A stretch of DNA of 51,297 nt from CAZMFZ01 sp964565665 (lineage in GTDB: Bacteria > Bacteroidota > Bacteroidia > Cytophagales > UBA9547), in the NCBI GenBank assembly GCA_964565665.1, contig CAZMFZ010000007.1:1-51297 (forward strand), read 5' to 3'. Shown here one piece after another: positions 1-9,077 of this stretch; the stretch's first letter is position 1, and every line of letters begins with the position of its first letter. The notes under the pieces are model-generated. The model searched no databases. It had not been told where the DNA came from and saw only the letters and a program-made list of their open reading frames with translations. The position numbers and the translations under genes are program-made.

Positions 1-364
1 AATAAAAGCACTCTTGGGGCAGAAAAGTATTTGGTTTATAAATGTCACCAGCACCCAAATATCCATTATAACAAGTATAATAATTTGGACAAGCTTCAAA
101 CTGCCAATAATTTGTTCCTGTAGCTGGACCAGAAGTATAAGTTTTTTGAACTGGTCTGTAACAATAAAATAATTTTATATCAGGTGCTATTTTACAATCA
201 GGTTCAGATAAGCCAATAGGTTGTCCATCTTGAAAACAATATTGTTTTATCTCTCCGAATTCTAATTGGCTAGCACATCGTTTAGCATCGGTTCTTAGGC
301 AAGAACTAATTATAATTTCTGAAAAAATTAGATAGATTGCAAATACAATTTTTTTGTACCTCAT
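1..364 (-). CDS. Cys-rich putative lipoprotein, cut by the window edge
   Basis: An open frame on the minus strand starts with ATG at 364 and runs off the left edge, so the C-terminus is missing. The N-terminus MRYKKIVFAIYLIF is a signal peptide ending in a lipobox-like IISSC, so the mature protein would be a lipoprotein with Cys about residue 22. The visible 121 residues are rich in Cys and Tyr (CASQ, YCFQ, DCK, FYCYRP, EACPNYYTCYNG), which suggests disulphides in an exported domain. I do not recognise the family. The start is preferred because the signal sequence and lipobox follow it directly. Confidence 0.55.
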   Translation of the reverse strand, partial: MRYKKIVFAIYLIFSEIIISSCLRTDAKRCASQLEFGEIKQYCFQDGQPIGLSEPDCKIAPDIKLFYCYRPVQKTYTSGPATGTNYWQFEACPNYYTCYNGYLGAGDIYKPNTFLPQECFY

Positions 365-792
365 TGATGTATTTTTTAAAGTTTTATCCCAATCCCAAAT
401 TTCAAATACAATGACTGTAGAAAAATATCTGAGAACTGGTTTACAATAATTTGAGGCATTACTATCACAAAACTGACCCTCAAAATAGTACCCTATTGTT
501 AACTATTTTTCAATAAAGTATAAATATTTATTACAATCATATACCCATTTTTCTGTTATTTATAATACCAAATAGATATTCCTTGAATATTACAATACCA
601 AATAGCCATAATGCAACATAAAAGTATGAATATCGCAATTGTCGGATTTTCGTTTTTTTGGCTTTGGGGTATTACTTCAGAAACATTGAAGCTGTTTCGA
701 CCAATAGATTAAAAGTTTACAAGTTTCGGGAAGTTTAAAATTTATAAATTGCTAGCCAAATAAAGGCTAGGTAGCCAGTAACAATTACAGAT
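365..792. other. 428-bp intergenic region
   Basis: AT-rich spacer between the divergent lipoprotein and ABC exporter genes. It holds two near-identical 16-bp stretches ending AATACCAAATAG (about 561-576 and 588-603). It also has a 33-codon open frame (611-712, + strand, MQHKSMNIAIVGF...) with one hydrophobic stretch that I cannot distinguish from chance. No RNA gene or clear promoter was recognised. Confidence 0.4.
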
Positions 793-1689
793 TTGAACAT
801 CATTGATATACAGCAAGTTAGCAAGCAGTATGGCACACATCAGGTGCTAGACTCTATTTCGATTTCAATTCCAGCACAGCGTATTTTTGGTCTGTTGGGG
901 CCAAATGGAGCGGGCAAAACTTCACTTATTCGCATCATTACAGGCATTACTGCAGCAGATAGTGGCAAAGTATTATTCAAAGGTGAGAAATTTAGCGAAA
1001 AACACATAAGCCAAATTGGGTATCTGCCAGAAGAACGTGGGTTATACAAAAAAATGAAAGTAGGAGACCAATTGCTTTATTTGGCTCGGTTGAAAGGGCT
1101 TACCAAAGCTCAAGCCAAAGAAAATATGCACACTTGGATTGAGAAATTTAACATGGGAGATTGGCTGCAAAAACCGATTGAGAGCCTATCGAAAGGGATG
1201 CAACAAAAGGTTCAATTTGTGGCTACCATTATTCACAATCCAAGTTTGATTATTCTTGACGAGCCATTTACGGGTTTCGATCCCATCAACGCTAATTTGT
1301 TGAAAGATGAAATATTAGATTTGAGAGCCAAAGGTGCTACCATCATTTTCTCTACCCACCGTATGGAAAGTGTAGAAGAATTGTGTAGCGATATTGCCAT
1401 GATAAACCAAGCCAAAATAGTGCTGGAAGGCAGTACCAAAAACTTGCGTTCGATTGCGAAAACAACTGAATACCAGTTAATTACTTCATCAAAAATAGAA
1501 AGTGACGAGCTTCTATTCTCAATTTTAGATGAGAAATTTCACGAAGAACTATGGCACTACCAATTGAAATTGCACAGCATTTCGCCCAATAATTTCATTG
1601 CCAAATTGGCCGCAAATACGAGTATTTATTTGTTTGCGGCTAAAGTGCCCTCTATGAACGATTTATTCATCAAAGCACTTCAACTTTAA
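793..1689 (+). CDS. ABC transporter ATP-binding protein (NatA-like)
   Basis: Cytoplasmic ATPase of an ABC-2 type exporter, 298 residues. Walker A GPNGAGKTS is near residue 36, the ABC signature LSKGMQQ near 134, Walker B LIILDEP near 154 and the switch His in STHRM near 188. A C-terminal extension of about 80 residues is typical of the NatA/DUF4162 group. The start is TTG at 793; no ATG gives a complete N-terminal strand. The permease gene follows, so the two form an exporter resembling the Bacillus Na+ exporter NatAB. The real substrate cannot be read from the sequence. Confidence 0.88.
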   Translation: MNIIDIQQVSKQYGTHQVLDSISISIPAQRIFGLLGPNGAGKTSLIRIITGITAADSGKVLFKGEKFSEKHISQIGYLPEERGLYKKMKVGDQLLYLARLKGLTKAQAKENMHTWIEKFNMGDWLQKPIESLSKGMQQKVQFVATIIHNPSLIILDEPFTGFDPINANLLKDEILDLRAKGATIIFSTHRMESVEELCSDIAMINQAKIVLEGSTKNLRSIAKTTEYQLITSSKIESDELLFSILDEKFHEELWHYQLKLHSISPNNFIAKLAANTSIYLFAAKVPSMNDLFIKALQL

Positions 1690-1739
1690 TTTTGAATTTG
1701 TTTAAAATGGCTGAATGATTTAAATATTAACAAAATGAG

Positions 1740-1781
1740 ATTCATAATTCATAATTCATAATTCATAATTCATAATTCATA
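1740..1781. repeat. Six tandem copies of the 7-mer ATTCATA
   Basis: Perfect heptanucleotide microsatellite between the ATPase and permease genes, ending 10 bp before the proposed TTG start of the permease. Every reading frame through the repeat meets TAA once per 21 bp, so it is untranslated. Copy-number change would alter leader spacing, not reading frame. Confidence 0.9.
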
Positions 1782-1791
1782 ATTTAAAAAA

Positions 1792-3106
1792 TTGGCCTCG
1801 ATTCAAAAAATATACCTTATTGCCAAGCGCGAGTTTCTGGAAAAAGTGCGGAAACGAACCTTCATTATNNNNNNNNNNTTTAGGTCCTGTATTCTTTGCT
1901 ATATTAATGATAGTGCCTATTTGGATTGCAGGGCTAAACCATAGCGGCAACAAACGCATAGCTGTGATAGACGAAAACACTGAATTGCAACTTCAATTGC
2001 CAGAGAGCGAAAAGGCATCGTTCTTATATTTGCATACAGGGCTTGAAGCCGCTAAAAAATTGGTAAAAGCAGGTGACTATGATGGACTTTTGTACATTCC
2101 TGCGCAAAATATAGATGCTCCAGCTCATATTACTTTTTTTGCAGAAGGAAATATGAGCCTCGATTTGCAGCACGATTTGGAGTGGAAACTCAATTCAGAA
2201 TTTGAAAAACTAAAATTGGAAAGGGCAGGAATTGACCCAGAACTGCTTGAAAAAATCAAAACTAAAGTTGCCATTAGCACTGTAAACCTGACAAGCGAAG
2301 GCGGAGAAGAAAAGAAAAATAATTCTGCCTCTGCAGGTGCGGGGCTTGGTGGTGCAATACTTATTTACCTATTTATTTTTATGTATGGCATTCAGGTGAT
2401 GCGGGGGGTAATTGAAGAAAAAACAAATCGGATTGTCGAAGTAATTATCACTTCTGTGAAACCAGTAGAACTGATGGCGGGCAAAATATCTGGCATCGCT
2501 TGTGTAGCTCTCACCCAATTTACACTCTGGATTTTACTTAGTTTTACCATTACTTCTGTTGTTTCTTCTAAGTATCAGGTAAACCGATTTGCGGACGAAA
2601 ACCTCACAGAAACCCTCGCCAAAACAAAATTAAATCAGATTGACCAAGCTGTAGAAATGAATAAAATAGTGTCGGCAATAGATAGCCTAAATATTCCTTA
2701 TTTGCTTGGCGTATTTGCTTTTTATTTTTTAGGAGGCTATTTGCTTTATGCTGCTCTCTTTGCCGCCATTGGCAGTGCTGTAGATAACGAGACTGATACT
2801 CAGCAATTTATGTTGCCAGTAACTATTCCTCTCGTGTTAGCTTTTATTTTCGCTCAAACGATTATCCGTTCACCCGATGGTCCACTCGCTTTTTGGCTTT
2901 CTATCATTCCATTTACCTCACCCATAATCATGATGGTTCGTCTACCGTTTGGCGTAAGTTGGTACGAACTTGCACTTTCAATGGTGTTGCTAGTGGCTAC
3001 CATAGCTTTATTCTCATGGCTTGCAGCACGAATTTACAGAATAGGCATATTGATGTATGGTAAAAAACCTAGTTTTAAAGAAATAGGGAAATGGATGTTT
3101 TACTGA
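1792..3106 (+). CDS. ABC-2 family permease (NatB-like), interrupted by a 10-N gap
   Basis: Membrane partner of the preceding ATPase. Translation from TTG at 1792 gives LASIQKIYLIAKREFLEKVRKR, the typical N-terminus of this family. After the N run (1869-1878) the family sequence resumes as LGPVFFAILMIVPIW one frame over, so the N run does not have the true length (true length is 9 or 12 modulo 3). A large extracytoplasmic loop of about 150 residues follows TM1, then five more membrane segments (GGAILIYLFIFMYGIQVM onward). The motif VMRGVIEEKTNRIVEVI is characteristic of ABC-2/NatB permeases. A start at 1820 would be in the wrong frame for the N-terminus. Confidence 0.82.
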
Positions 3107-3136
3107 AATTTTGATAGCAGGAAATTCACTCTTAAG

Positions 3137-4012
3137 TTAATTTTTAACCCCAATCACCGTCATATTTTCAATGCGTTGCCTATTATCAATTTCAAATTTA
3201 GAACCCTTGTAAGTGCCACTGTAAAAAATAGTTTTTACTTCATACCCTGCCATTTCCACAATGGTTTTTATTGATTTTCGGGTGAAATGAAAAGTGTGAT
3301 CAATCAATTTTAAAGTAGGTCCAAAAGCCTGTGTATCGGGCAATCGCAATACTAACAAACCTTCTTTATTTGTTAATTCAAATCCTTTTTTCAGAAATTC
3401 CAAAGGATTCATGGTATGCTCAATCACATTATCGGCAAAAACTAAGTCGAAACCTTGGTTATTTGTAGAAACAAAACTTTCGAAAAAACCAGTATCAATT
3501 TTTAAACCTTTGGCGATGGCCAAGTCTGCAGAAGTTCTTTCCAATTCATTGCCTTCAACTGATTTCCAGCCTCTGCGCAAAGCTTCCAATAGAAATTCGC
3601 CCGATCCGCAGCCGATTTCTAAAAGACTTTCTTTGTTGGAAATATGGATGTCGCGTTCTATGTCGTCCCAATTTTTGGTGGCTTTCTCGGTGCGTCTAAG
3701 CCCGTCTATTTCCAAAGTAGGGTAGCCAAATTGCTCTGAGAGAGGACTTGAATAAAATAGCTTGGTATAAAGAATTTCGTAGAAAAGTGGTTCGGGACGA
3801 GGATTTACCCACCACAAATCAGAGACTGAGTCATAGTCTATCGTCCACTCATTAGCATTGACTTCAATTTTGCCTAAAAATTGATGGGGGTGGCTACCAT
3901 TTATTGGATTTGGAACAGCTTCCAATTTGAGGTTTGAAGGAATGAGTGGTAACGCTAAATGTAAGAGGGTGGGAAGCAAAATAAAAATATAGTTCTGTGA
4001 ATTAATTATCAA
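3137..4012 (-). CDS. Class I SAM-dependent methyltransferase
   Basis: 291 codons. The Rossmann motif I LLEIGCGSGEF lies near residue 132, an acidic motif II region GNELER near 152, and a post-I motif DLVFADNVIEH near 188; this is the Methyltransf_11/23 type. The segment WWVNPRPEP near residue 67 is shared with methyltransferases found in glycan or nucleotide-sugar contexts. The only start in frame is TTG at 4012, which yields a hydrophobic leader with no known counterpart, so the true N-terminus is uncertain or the gene is slightly truncated. The substrate is unknown. Its 3' end faces the ABC permease. Confidence 0.75.
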   Translation of the reverse strand: MIINSQNYIFILLPTLLHLALPLIPSNLKLEAVPNPINGSHPHQFLGKIEVNANEWTIDYDSVSDLWWVNPRPEPLFYEILYTKLFYSSPLSEQFGYPTLEIDGLRRTEKATKNWDDIERDIHISNKESLLEIGCGSGEFLLEALRRGWKSVEGNELERTSADLAIAKGLKIDTGFFESFVSTNNQGFDLVFADNVIEHTMNPLEFLKKGFELTNKEGLLVLRLPDTQAFGPTLKLIDHTFHFTRKSIKTIVEMAGYEVKTIFYSGTYKGSKFEIDNRQRIENMTVIGVKN

Positions 4013-4067
4013 GTATTCAGCAATGTTATCAAAATATATCTGAACAAACGAGGAGTGAAGTAATCAA

Positions 4068-4795
4068 TTACTTGGCTCTCCAATGCACAGCTCCTATTTT
4101 TTGAGGATTAAAGATTTCAAGATTGAGTTCATTATTGGCTTTTACTTCTGCATAATGTTCCTTTTTTATTAGCTTTCCATTCACATATATTTCTACTCTT
4201 TCTTCTACCCAAGCATTTTCCACTTTGGCGTGTTCTAAGTAATGTACATCTTCCAATTCATTGTCTTCTTCTGAAAAATTAATATCCCGTACCACATACA
4301 ATTCCTCTTGATCAATCCAAAATTGGGGCGATTTTTCATCCAATTTATCTTTTGCCCCCACCACGTATGCAGGCTTACCATGAAATACATCTTCTCTAAA
4401 TTTAGAGAGATCATACCCATGCTTTTTACATTCTTCTATCGCTTTATCAACCGTCATAAAATAAATATCACCAGTCAATAAGCCAACATCCATAATGCAA
4501 GGCTTTTGGCTTACAATTTTACCATCTTTAAACAAATACATGATGTCATTGGCTACTATATATCCCTCTTTATGTGGTGTAGGGCCAATGTCATTTCTAA
4601 ATTTTCCTGGATAATGAAATGCCTCAAACGACATGGAATGGGTTATTTTGCCCGTGGCATCAATATCTTGGTTGAGCTGGATAAATGTGATATTGGCATT
4701 GAATTTAGTATGATACTTTTTGTGCATTTTACTTACCAGATCTTCGGCATTAAGGGCTTTTTGAGCAAAAGAACTTATAAAAAGTATTGTACAAA
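4068..4795 (-). CDS. LolA-like exported protein, 5' end lost in a sequence gap
   Basis: Secreted protein with a LolA/outer-membrane lipoprotein-sorting-like fold: alternating strands with repeated phrases such as GYIVANDIMYLFKDGKIVSQ and PQFWIDQEELYVVRDINF. An ATG lies at 4727, but the frame stays open upstream through a signal-peptide-like segment (TILFISSFAQKALNAEDLV) up to the N run at 4796-4805. The real start is therefore in or beyond the gap and the mature protein begins near Gln after FA. The family is common next to metabolic genes in Bacteroidota; the exact role is unknown. Confidence 0.7.
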
Positions 4796-4898
4796 NNNNN
4801 NNNNNTGCTTTTATTAAGTTAAAATGATGACAATTAGAAATTATAAACTTTGACTATTACGTACAAAACTTGAATTGTTATTTTACAATGTTGAAAAA

Positions 4899-5717
4899 TT
4901 AATAGCTTTCACTATCGTTTGGAAAATCTTCTAACTTCACATCTTTCACATAATTGCGAACGGCATGGGTAATAGATTCACCCAAATTGGCATATTTTCT
5001 TAAAAAACGTGGTTGAAACTGATTTGTAATACCCAGCATATCGTGTGTCACCAACACTTGACCATCTACATCTGGTCCAGCACCTATGCCAATGATTGGA
5101 ATTTTCAAAGCAGAAGCCACTTTTTTGCCCAAAGAAGAGGGTATTTTCTCTAACACAATGGCAAAACAACCCAAATCTTGCAATAACAAAGCATCGTCAA
5201 GCAGTTTGTCCGACTCTACTTTACCGGTAGCACGTACATTGTAAGTCCCATACTTATAAATTGATTGTGGCATCAAGCCCAAATGCCCCATTACAGGCAC
5301 TCCCGCACTCAATATTCTTGTAATTGATTCTTTAATTTCTGCTCCGCCTTCCATTTTCACGGCATGCCCTCCCGATTCTTTCATTATTCTAATAGCTGAC
5401 CGCAATGCCTCGGAGGAATTTCCTTGATACGAACCAAAGGGAATATCTACCACCACCAAACAGCGCTGCACGGCTCTCACTACAGAAGAGGCATGAGAAA
5501 TCATTTGATCGAGCGTGATGGGCAAAGTAGTGTTATGTCCATGTATTACGTTCGAAGCCGAATCGCCCACCAACAGCACATCTACACCAGCTGAATCAAG
5601 CAAAGTGGCCGTCCAATGGTCGTAAGCTGTGAGCATTGTGATTTTTTCCCCACGGTTTTTCATCTCCTGAATCTGGTGCGTGGTTATCTTTTTTATGTCT
5701 GAAATTGGGTAATCCAT
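4899..5717 (-). CDS. panB: 3-methyl-2-oxobutanoate hydroxymethyltransferase
   Basis: Ketopantoate hydroxymethyltransferase, first committed step of pantothenate and CoA synthesis: transfers a hydroxymethyl group from 5,10-methylene-THF to 2-oxoisovalerate. 272 residues, normal for PanB. The TIM-barrel motifs are complete: ITMLTAYDHWTATLLDSAG, LLVGDSASNVIHGH (metal-binding DS), VVDIPFGSYQ, AVKMEGG and PVMGHLGLMPQS. Cytoplasmic decamer in known members. It is divergent from the DUF2188 operon, sharing a 100-bp promoter region. Confidence 0.96.
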   Translation of the reverse strand: MDYPISDIKKITTHQIQEMKNRGEKITMLTAYDHWTATLLDSAGVDVLLVGDSASNVIHGHNTTLPITLDQMISHASSVVRAVQRCLVVVDIPFGSYQGNSSEALRSAIRIMKESGGHAVKMEGGAEIKESITRILSAGVPVMGHLGLMPQSIYKYGTYNVRATGKVESDKLLDDALLLQDLGCFAIVLEKIPSSLGKKVASALKIPIIGIGAGPDVDGQVLVTHDMLGITNQFQPRFLRKYANLGESITHAVRNYVKDVKLEDFPNDSESY

Positions 5718-5753
5718 GGAGCTAATTTGAGCTTGTAAATTTTAGATTTTTAA

Positions 5754-5787
5754 TTGATATTAAGCCAATTCTATTGATAAATTTTTG
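5754..5787 (+). promoter_or_regulatory. Candidate promoter of the DUF2188-gpmI operon
   Basis: TTG at 5754-5756 followed after 21 bp by TAAATTTTTG (5778-5787) fits the Bacteroidota primary sigma pattern (TTG, about 19-21 bp, TAnnTTTG). It lies about 30 bp before the ATG at 5818. Confidence 0.35.
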
Positions 5788-5817
5788 TTATTTTGCAATG
5801 GGTAAAAGCGTTATTCT

Positions 5818-6078
5818 ATGGCAATCGATTATGAAGAGTTATCTAGAGAAATGAAGAAAGAAGCTCTTTCTACAGATAAAATATATGTACATAGGCGAGG
5901 TAAAAAATGGATAGTTCGCAGAAAAGGATCACACAGAGCGAAAGGAATATTTAATGATAGGTATTCCGCTGTAGATTTGGCAAAGACTTTTTTGAGTAAT
6001 CCTGAAATTAATTTTATCATAATATTGGGAAACAACTTTGAATTAGACCACATGATAGAGAAGAAACCAAATGCATAA
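5818..6078 (+). CDS. DUF2188-like small protein
   Basis: 86 residues. The central part KIYVHRRGKKWIVRRKGSHR, followed by an alanine/aspartate helix (RYSAVDLAKTFLSN) and a hydrophobic strand (FIIILGNN), matches the small DUF2188 fold (strand-strand-helix, 'V.r.g.W.V...g..ra'). The biochemical role of DUF2188 is not known. Its stop overlaps the next start by 8 bp (AATGCATAATG), indicating translational coupling to the downstream TIR/deoxyribosyltransferase-like gene, so the pair probably acts together. Confidence 0.72.
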   Translation: MAIDYEELSREMKKEALSTDKIYVHRRGKKWIVRRKGSHRAKGIFNDRYSAVDLAKTFLSNPEINFIIILGNNFELDHMIEKKPNA

Positions 6079-6679
6079 TGCTATTTTTATTAATTGCCCA
6101 TTTGATACTGAGTACAGACCTTTACTGAATGCATTACTTTTCACCTCTACCTATGCAGGATTAATACCTAAAATATCTGAAACTAAAGATTCTGGTATAG
6201 AAAGAATTAGCGTTATCAAAACCTTGGTAGCAGAATCGCATTTCAGCATTCATGATATTTCAAGAATTCAATTCACAAATAATATTTTACCAAGATTCAA
6301 TATGCCATTTGAACTTGGTTTAGATATTGGTTGCAAAACTTTTGGTAATGAAAATCAGCAAGCTAAGAAAATCTTAATTCTTGAAAAAGAGCAATATCAA
6401 TACCAAAAATTTCTTTCTGATATTTCGGGAAATGATATTCAAGCACATGAAAATAATGAAGACATAATTATCCGAAAAGTGAGGAATTGGCTTGTGAGTA
6501 ATGATTTTAGACTCGAAAGTACTAATGAATTATTGGAGAAATATGAAGAATTTAAAATTAGTTTTAAAATTAAAACAGATAAGTATTCACCTGAAGATAT
6601 TGATGAAATGCCAAAATCTGAATTCATAAAATTTTGCAAAGACTGGTGTTATACTCAAAAAACAATTAATCCAAAATGA
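6071..6679 (+). CDS. TIR/deoxyribosyltransferase-like conserved protein, possible defence effector
   Basis: 202 residues. Begins with the hallmark FINCPFDTEYRPLLNALLF, then ERISVIKTLVAES, FSIHDISRIQ, LPRFNMPFELGLDIG and SDISGNDIQAHENN. These blocks define a widespread uncharacterised bacterial family whose N-terminal half resembles Rossmann-like TIR and nucleoside 2-deoxyribosyltransferase folds (the Glu in FELG sits where the catalytic Glu of those folds lies). This assignment is by motif appearance only. The gene overlaps DUF2188 upstream by 8 bp and gpmI downstream by 4 bp (ATGA). Alternative: a housekeeping nucleotide-binding protein. Confidence 0.65.
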   Translation: MHNAIFINCPFDTEYRPLLNALLFTSTYAGLIPKISETKDSGIERISVIKTLVAESHFSIHDISRIQFTNNILPRFNMPFELGLDIGCKTFGNENQQAKKILILEKEQYQYQKFLSDISGNDIQAHENNEDIIIRKVRNWLVSNDFRLESTNELLEKYEEFKISFKIKTDKYSPEDIDEMPKSEFIKFCKDWCYTQKTINPK

Positions 6680-8181
6680 ATAAAAAAGTAATTCTCGTAA
6701 TCCTCGATGGTTGGGGCATAGCCAAAGACCCTTCTCGTTCGGCTATTGACAAGGCAAACACGCCTTTCATCAATTCTCTATATAAAAAATATCCGCATAG
6801 CACGCTCGTCACTTACGGCTTAGAAGTTGGCCTGCCTGAAGGGCAAATGGGCAATTCGGAAGTGGGCCACATGAATATTGGGGCTGGTAGAGTGGTGTAC
6901 CAAGATTTTACAAGAATTAACCTCGCAATTGAGAAAAATACATTAGAAACGGAGAAAACGCTCCTTGAAGCCATAGAATATGCCAAAAAATCTGATAAAA
7001 AAGTGCATTTATTAGGCTTAATATCTGACGGAGGCGTACATTCTCATATCGACCATGTAAAAGCATTTACCACTATTTTCAAAAAACATGAAGTACAAAA
7101 TGTATTCATTCATGCATTTACCGATGGCAGAGATACTGACCCCAAATCAGGCCTTGGTTTCTTAAAAGCGCTAGATATTCACGCAAAAAAAACAGGGGCT
7201 AAGATCGCAACCATCATTGGCAGATACTATGCCATGGATAGGGATAACCGTTGGGAACGCGTAAAATTGGCCTATGATTTGATGGTAAAAGGAATGGGCG
7301 CCAATTTTCTTGATGTAGCCATAGCTATTGAAGGTTCTTACAAAAATGATATTACAGATGAGTTTATTAAACCAATTGTATTGGATGACAAAGGCTTGAT
7401 AGAGGAAGGTGATGTGGTGATCTCGTTCAACTACCGCACCGACCGAGGGCGTGAAATTAGTTTGGCGTTGAATCAAAGAGATTTCCTTGAGCAAGAGATG
7501 AAAGCTTTGCCATTGTATTATGTAACTATGACCAACTACGACAACACCTTTAAAGATGTAAAGGTGATATTCGACAAAGACAATTTGAACAATACCCTTG
7601 GCGAAGTAGTGGCGAAAGCTGGCAAAATGCAAATCAGAATTGCCGAAACAGAGAAGTATCCGCATGTAACTTTCTTTTTCTCTGGAGGTAGAGAAAAGGA
7701 ATTTGACGGTGAAAAACGCTTGCTTTGCCCATCACCCAAAGTAGCCACTTACGATTTGCAGCCCGAAATGAGCGCTTATGAAATTACAGATGCCATAGTG
7801 CCCGAATTAAATAAAGGAGAAGCAGATTTGATAATTTTGAATTTTGCCAATGCAGATATGGTAGGGCATACGGGTTCTGTACCTGCTGCCATCAAAGCCT
7901 GCGAGGCGGTTGATAAATGCAACGAAGCTGTGGTAACTGCGGCTTTGGCAAACGGCTACACGGCCATAGTGATAGCCGATCATGGTAATTCCGACTATAT
8001 GATAAACGATGATGGTTCGCCCAATACAGCCCACACTACCAATCTTGTACCGTGCATACTGGTAGATAATGACTTTAAAGGCTCGATTAAAGACGGGAAG
8101 TTAGGCGACTTGGCTCCTACTATTTTAAAGATGATGGGAATTGAAGCGCCAAAAGATATGACTGGTAACAGCTTGGTCTAA
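6676..8181 (+). CDS. gpmI: 2,3-bisphosphoglycerate-independent phosphoglycerate mutase
   Basis: Glycolytic interconversion of 3- and 2-phosphoglycerate, Mn-dependent. 501 residues, standard for GpmI. Metal ligand Asp in VILVILDGWG at the N-terminus, nucleophile Ser in GQMGNSEVGHMNIGAG, substrate motifs HAFTDGRDTDP and NFANADMVGHTG, and metal-binding IADHGNSD near the C-terminus. ATG overlaps the previous stop as ATGA, so translation is coupled to the accessory gene. An intrinsic terminator follows 25 bp downstream. Confidence 0.97.
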   Translation: MNKKVILVILDGWGIAKDPSRSAIDKANTPFINSLYKKYPHSTLVTYGLEVGLPEGQMGNSEVGHMNIGAGRVVYQDFTRINLAIEKNTLETEKTLLEAIEYAKKSDKKVHLLGLISDGGVHSHIDHVKAFTTIFKKHEVQNVFIHAFTDGRDTDPKSGLGFLKALDIHAKKTGAKIATIIGRYYAMDRDNRWERVKLAYDLMVKGMGANFLDVAIAIEGSYKNDITDEFIKPIVLDDKGLIEEGDVVISFNYRTDRGREISLALNQRDFLEQEMKALPLYYVTMTNYDNTFKDVKVIFDKDNLNNTLGEVVAKAGKMQIRIAETEKYPHVTFFFSGGREKEFDGEKRLLCPSPKVATYDLQPEMSAYEITDAIVPELNKGEADLIILNFANADMVGHTGSVPAAIKACEAVDKCNEAVVTAALANGYTAIVIADHGNSDYMINDDGSPNTAHTTNLVPCILVDNDFKGSIKDGKLGDLAPTILKMMGIEAPKDMTGNSLV

Positions 8182-8205
8182 AAGCTGATCATACAATTTC
8201 CCCAA

Positions 8206-8246
8206 CAAAAAAGGTGAATTCTCATGAAGAGATTCACCTTTTTTTT
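8206..8246 (+). terminator. Intrinsic terminator after gpmI
   Basis: GGTGAATTCTC, short loop, GAGATTCACC followed by eight T; a run of A precedes the stem, so it may also work from the other strand. Confidence 0.85.
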
Positions 8247-8312
8247 ATACCTATAATATCTGAATTGGAGATTTCAAAATTCGACAATTCTCCTAATTCA
8301 ATTTAATAGATG

Positions 8313-8771
8313 CTATTTTTTGATATAGTCTTCGGTATGTTCTGCATTGCTTTTGTAAATGCTATCCAAATCATCTTCTTTGGCATCTAACTCATAATGT
8401 TTTTCCTTCTCAATATTCACATTCACAATGGTAGGTGGTGGGGTACTGTTCACATACCAAACAGTATTGTTTTGATACACATACATTTGCCTCCAATTAT
8501 CCCAATAAAAATTGTATGCAGGAAAATACACCCACCTTCTATGGTAATTTCGATTGTGAGCCCACATTGGTCTGAAGTTTCGGATTCTATTGGGGCGATA
8601 TTGGCTTCTGCCATAATTGCCGAAATGGCGGTGAACAACAACCTTATTGTGGTGAACTCCTCTATTATGATTTCGATGGTTGCCTCTCTTTTCTTTTTGT
8701 GAATAGGAATTTACCACTGATAGTAGAAACACTAAAGTTGCGAATGCGATTGATTTTACTATATTTTTCAT
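8313..8771 (-). CDS. His/Arg/Tyr-rich secreted protein
   Basis: 152 residues from ATG at 8771, chosen because a clean signal peptide follows (MKNIVKSIAFATLVFLL...NSYSQ). An upstream in-frame ATG at 8828 would put 19 polar residues before it. The mature N-terminus is very basic and rich in His, Arg and Asn (NHRNHNRGVHHNK), then an aromatic segment (YFPAYNFYWDNWRQMYVYQNNTVWY) and an acidic tail. The composition resembles small Bacteroidota envelope proteins; metal or polyanion binding is possible but not shown. Confidence 0.65.
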   Translation of the reverse strand: MKNIVKSIAFATLVFLLSVVNSYSQKEKRGNHRNHNRGVHHNKVVVHRHFGNYGRSQYRPNRIRNFRPMWAHNRNYHRRWVYFPAYNFYWDNWRQMYVYQNNTVWYVNSTPPPTIVNVNIEKEKHYELDAKEDDLDSIYKSNAEHTEDYIKK

Positions 8772-9077
8772 GTTTGTGTTGAAAATGATATTAGAAAGGT
8801 TTCTTTTTAGTACAACCCGACTTGACAATTAAAGAATTGGGAATAAACTCCTAACGACTAAATATCACAATTAGCATGCCATTAGAATGTTGTTTTTGAA
8901 TTCAGGATTCCAATTCCCTTTTTATTGGGGCTTGGGGTGTTGCAATGCAATGCTGTTTATGGGATTTTAAATTCCGAACAGCATTAGCCAGTCTACTGAA
9001 ATAAATAAGAAATGCCAATTTGTCTATTGTGGCTATACAAGTTTCGCATATTCAATCAATTTGCCGTTTTTTGCAGC

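Noticed and set aside
1820..1880. ATG-less start giving MPSASFWKKCG for the ABC permease
   Set aside because: This frame exists only because the N run has the wrong length; the adjacent frame gives the conserved N-terminus IYLIAKREFLEKVRKR.
7171..7665. 164-codon minus-strand frame inside gpmI
   Set aside because: Antisense shadow of a strongly conserved gene, with no family motifs; the same applies to long antisense frames in pgi (30879-31325) and the alkaline phosphatase (25117-25533).
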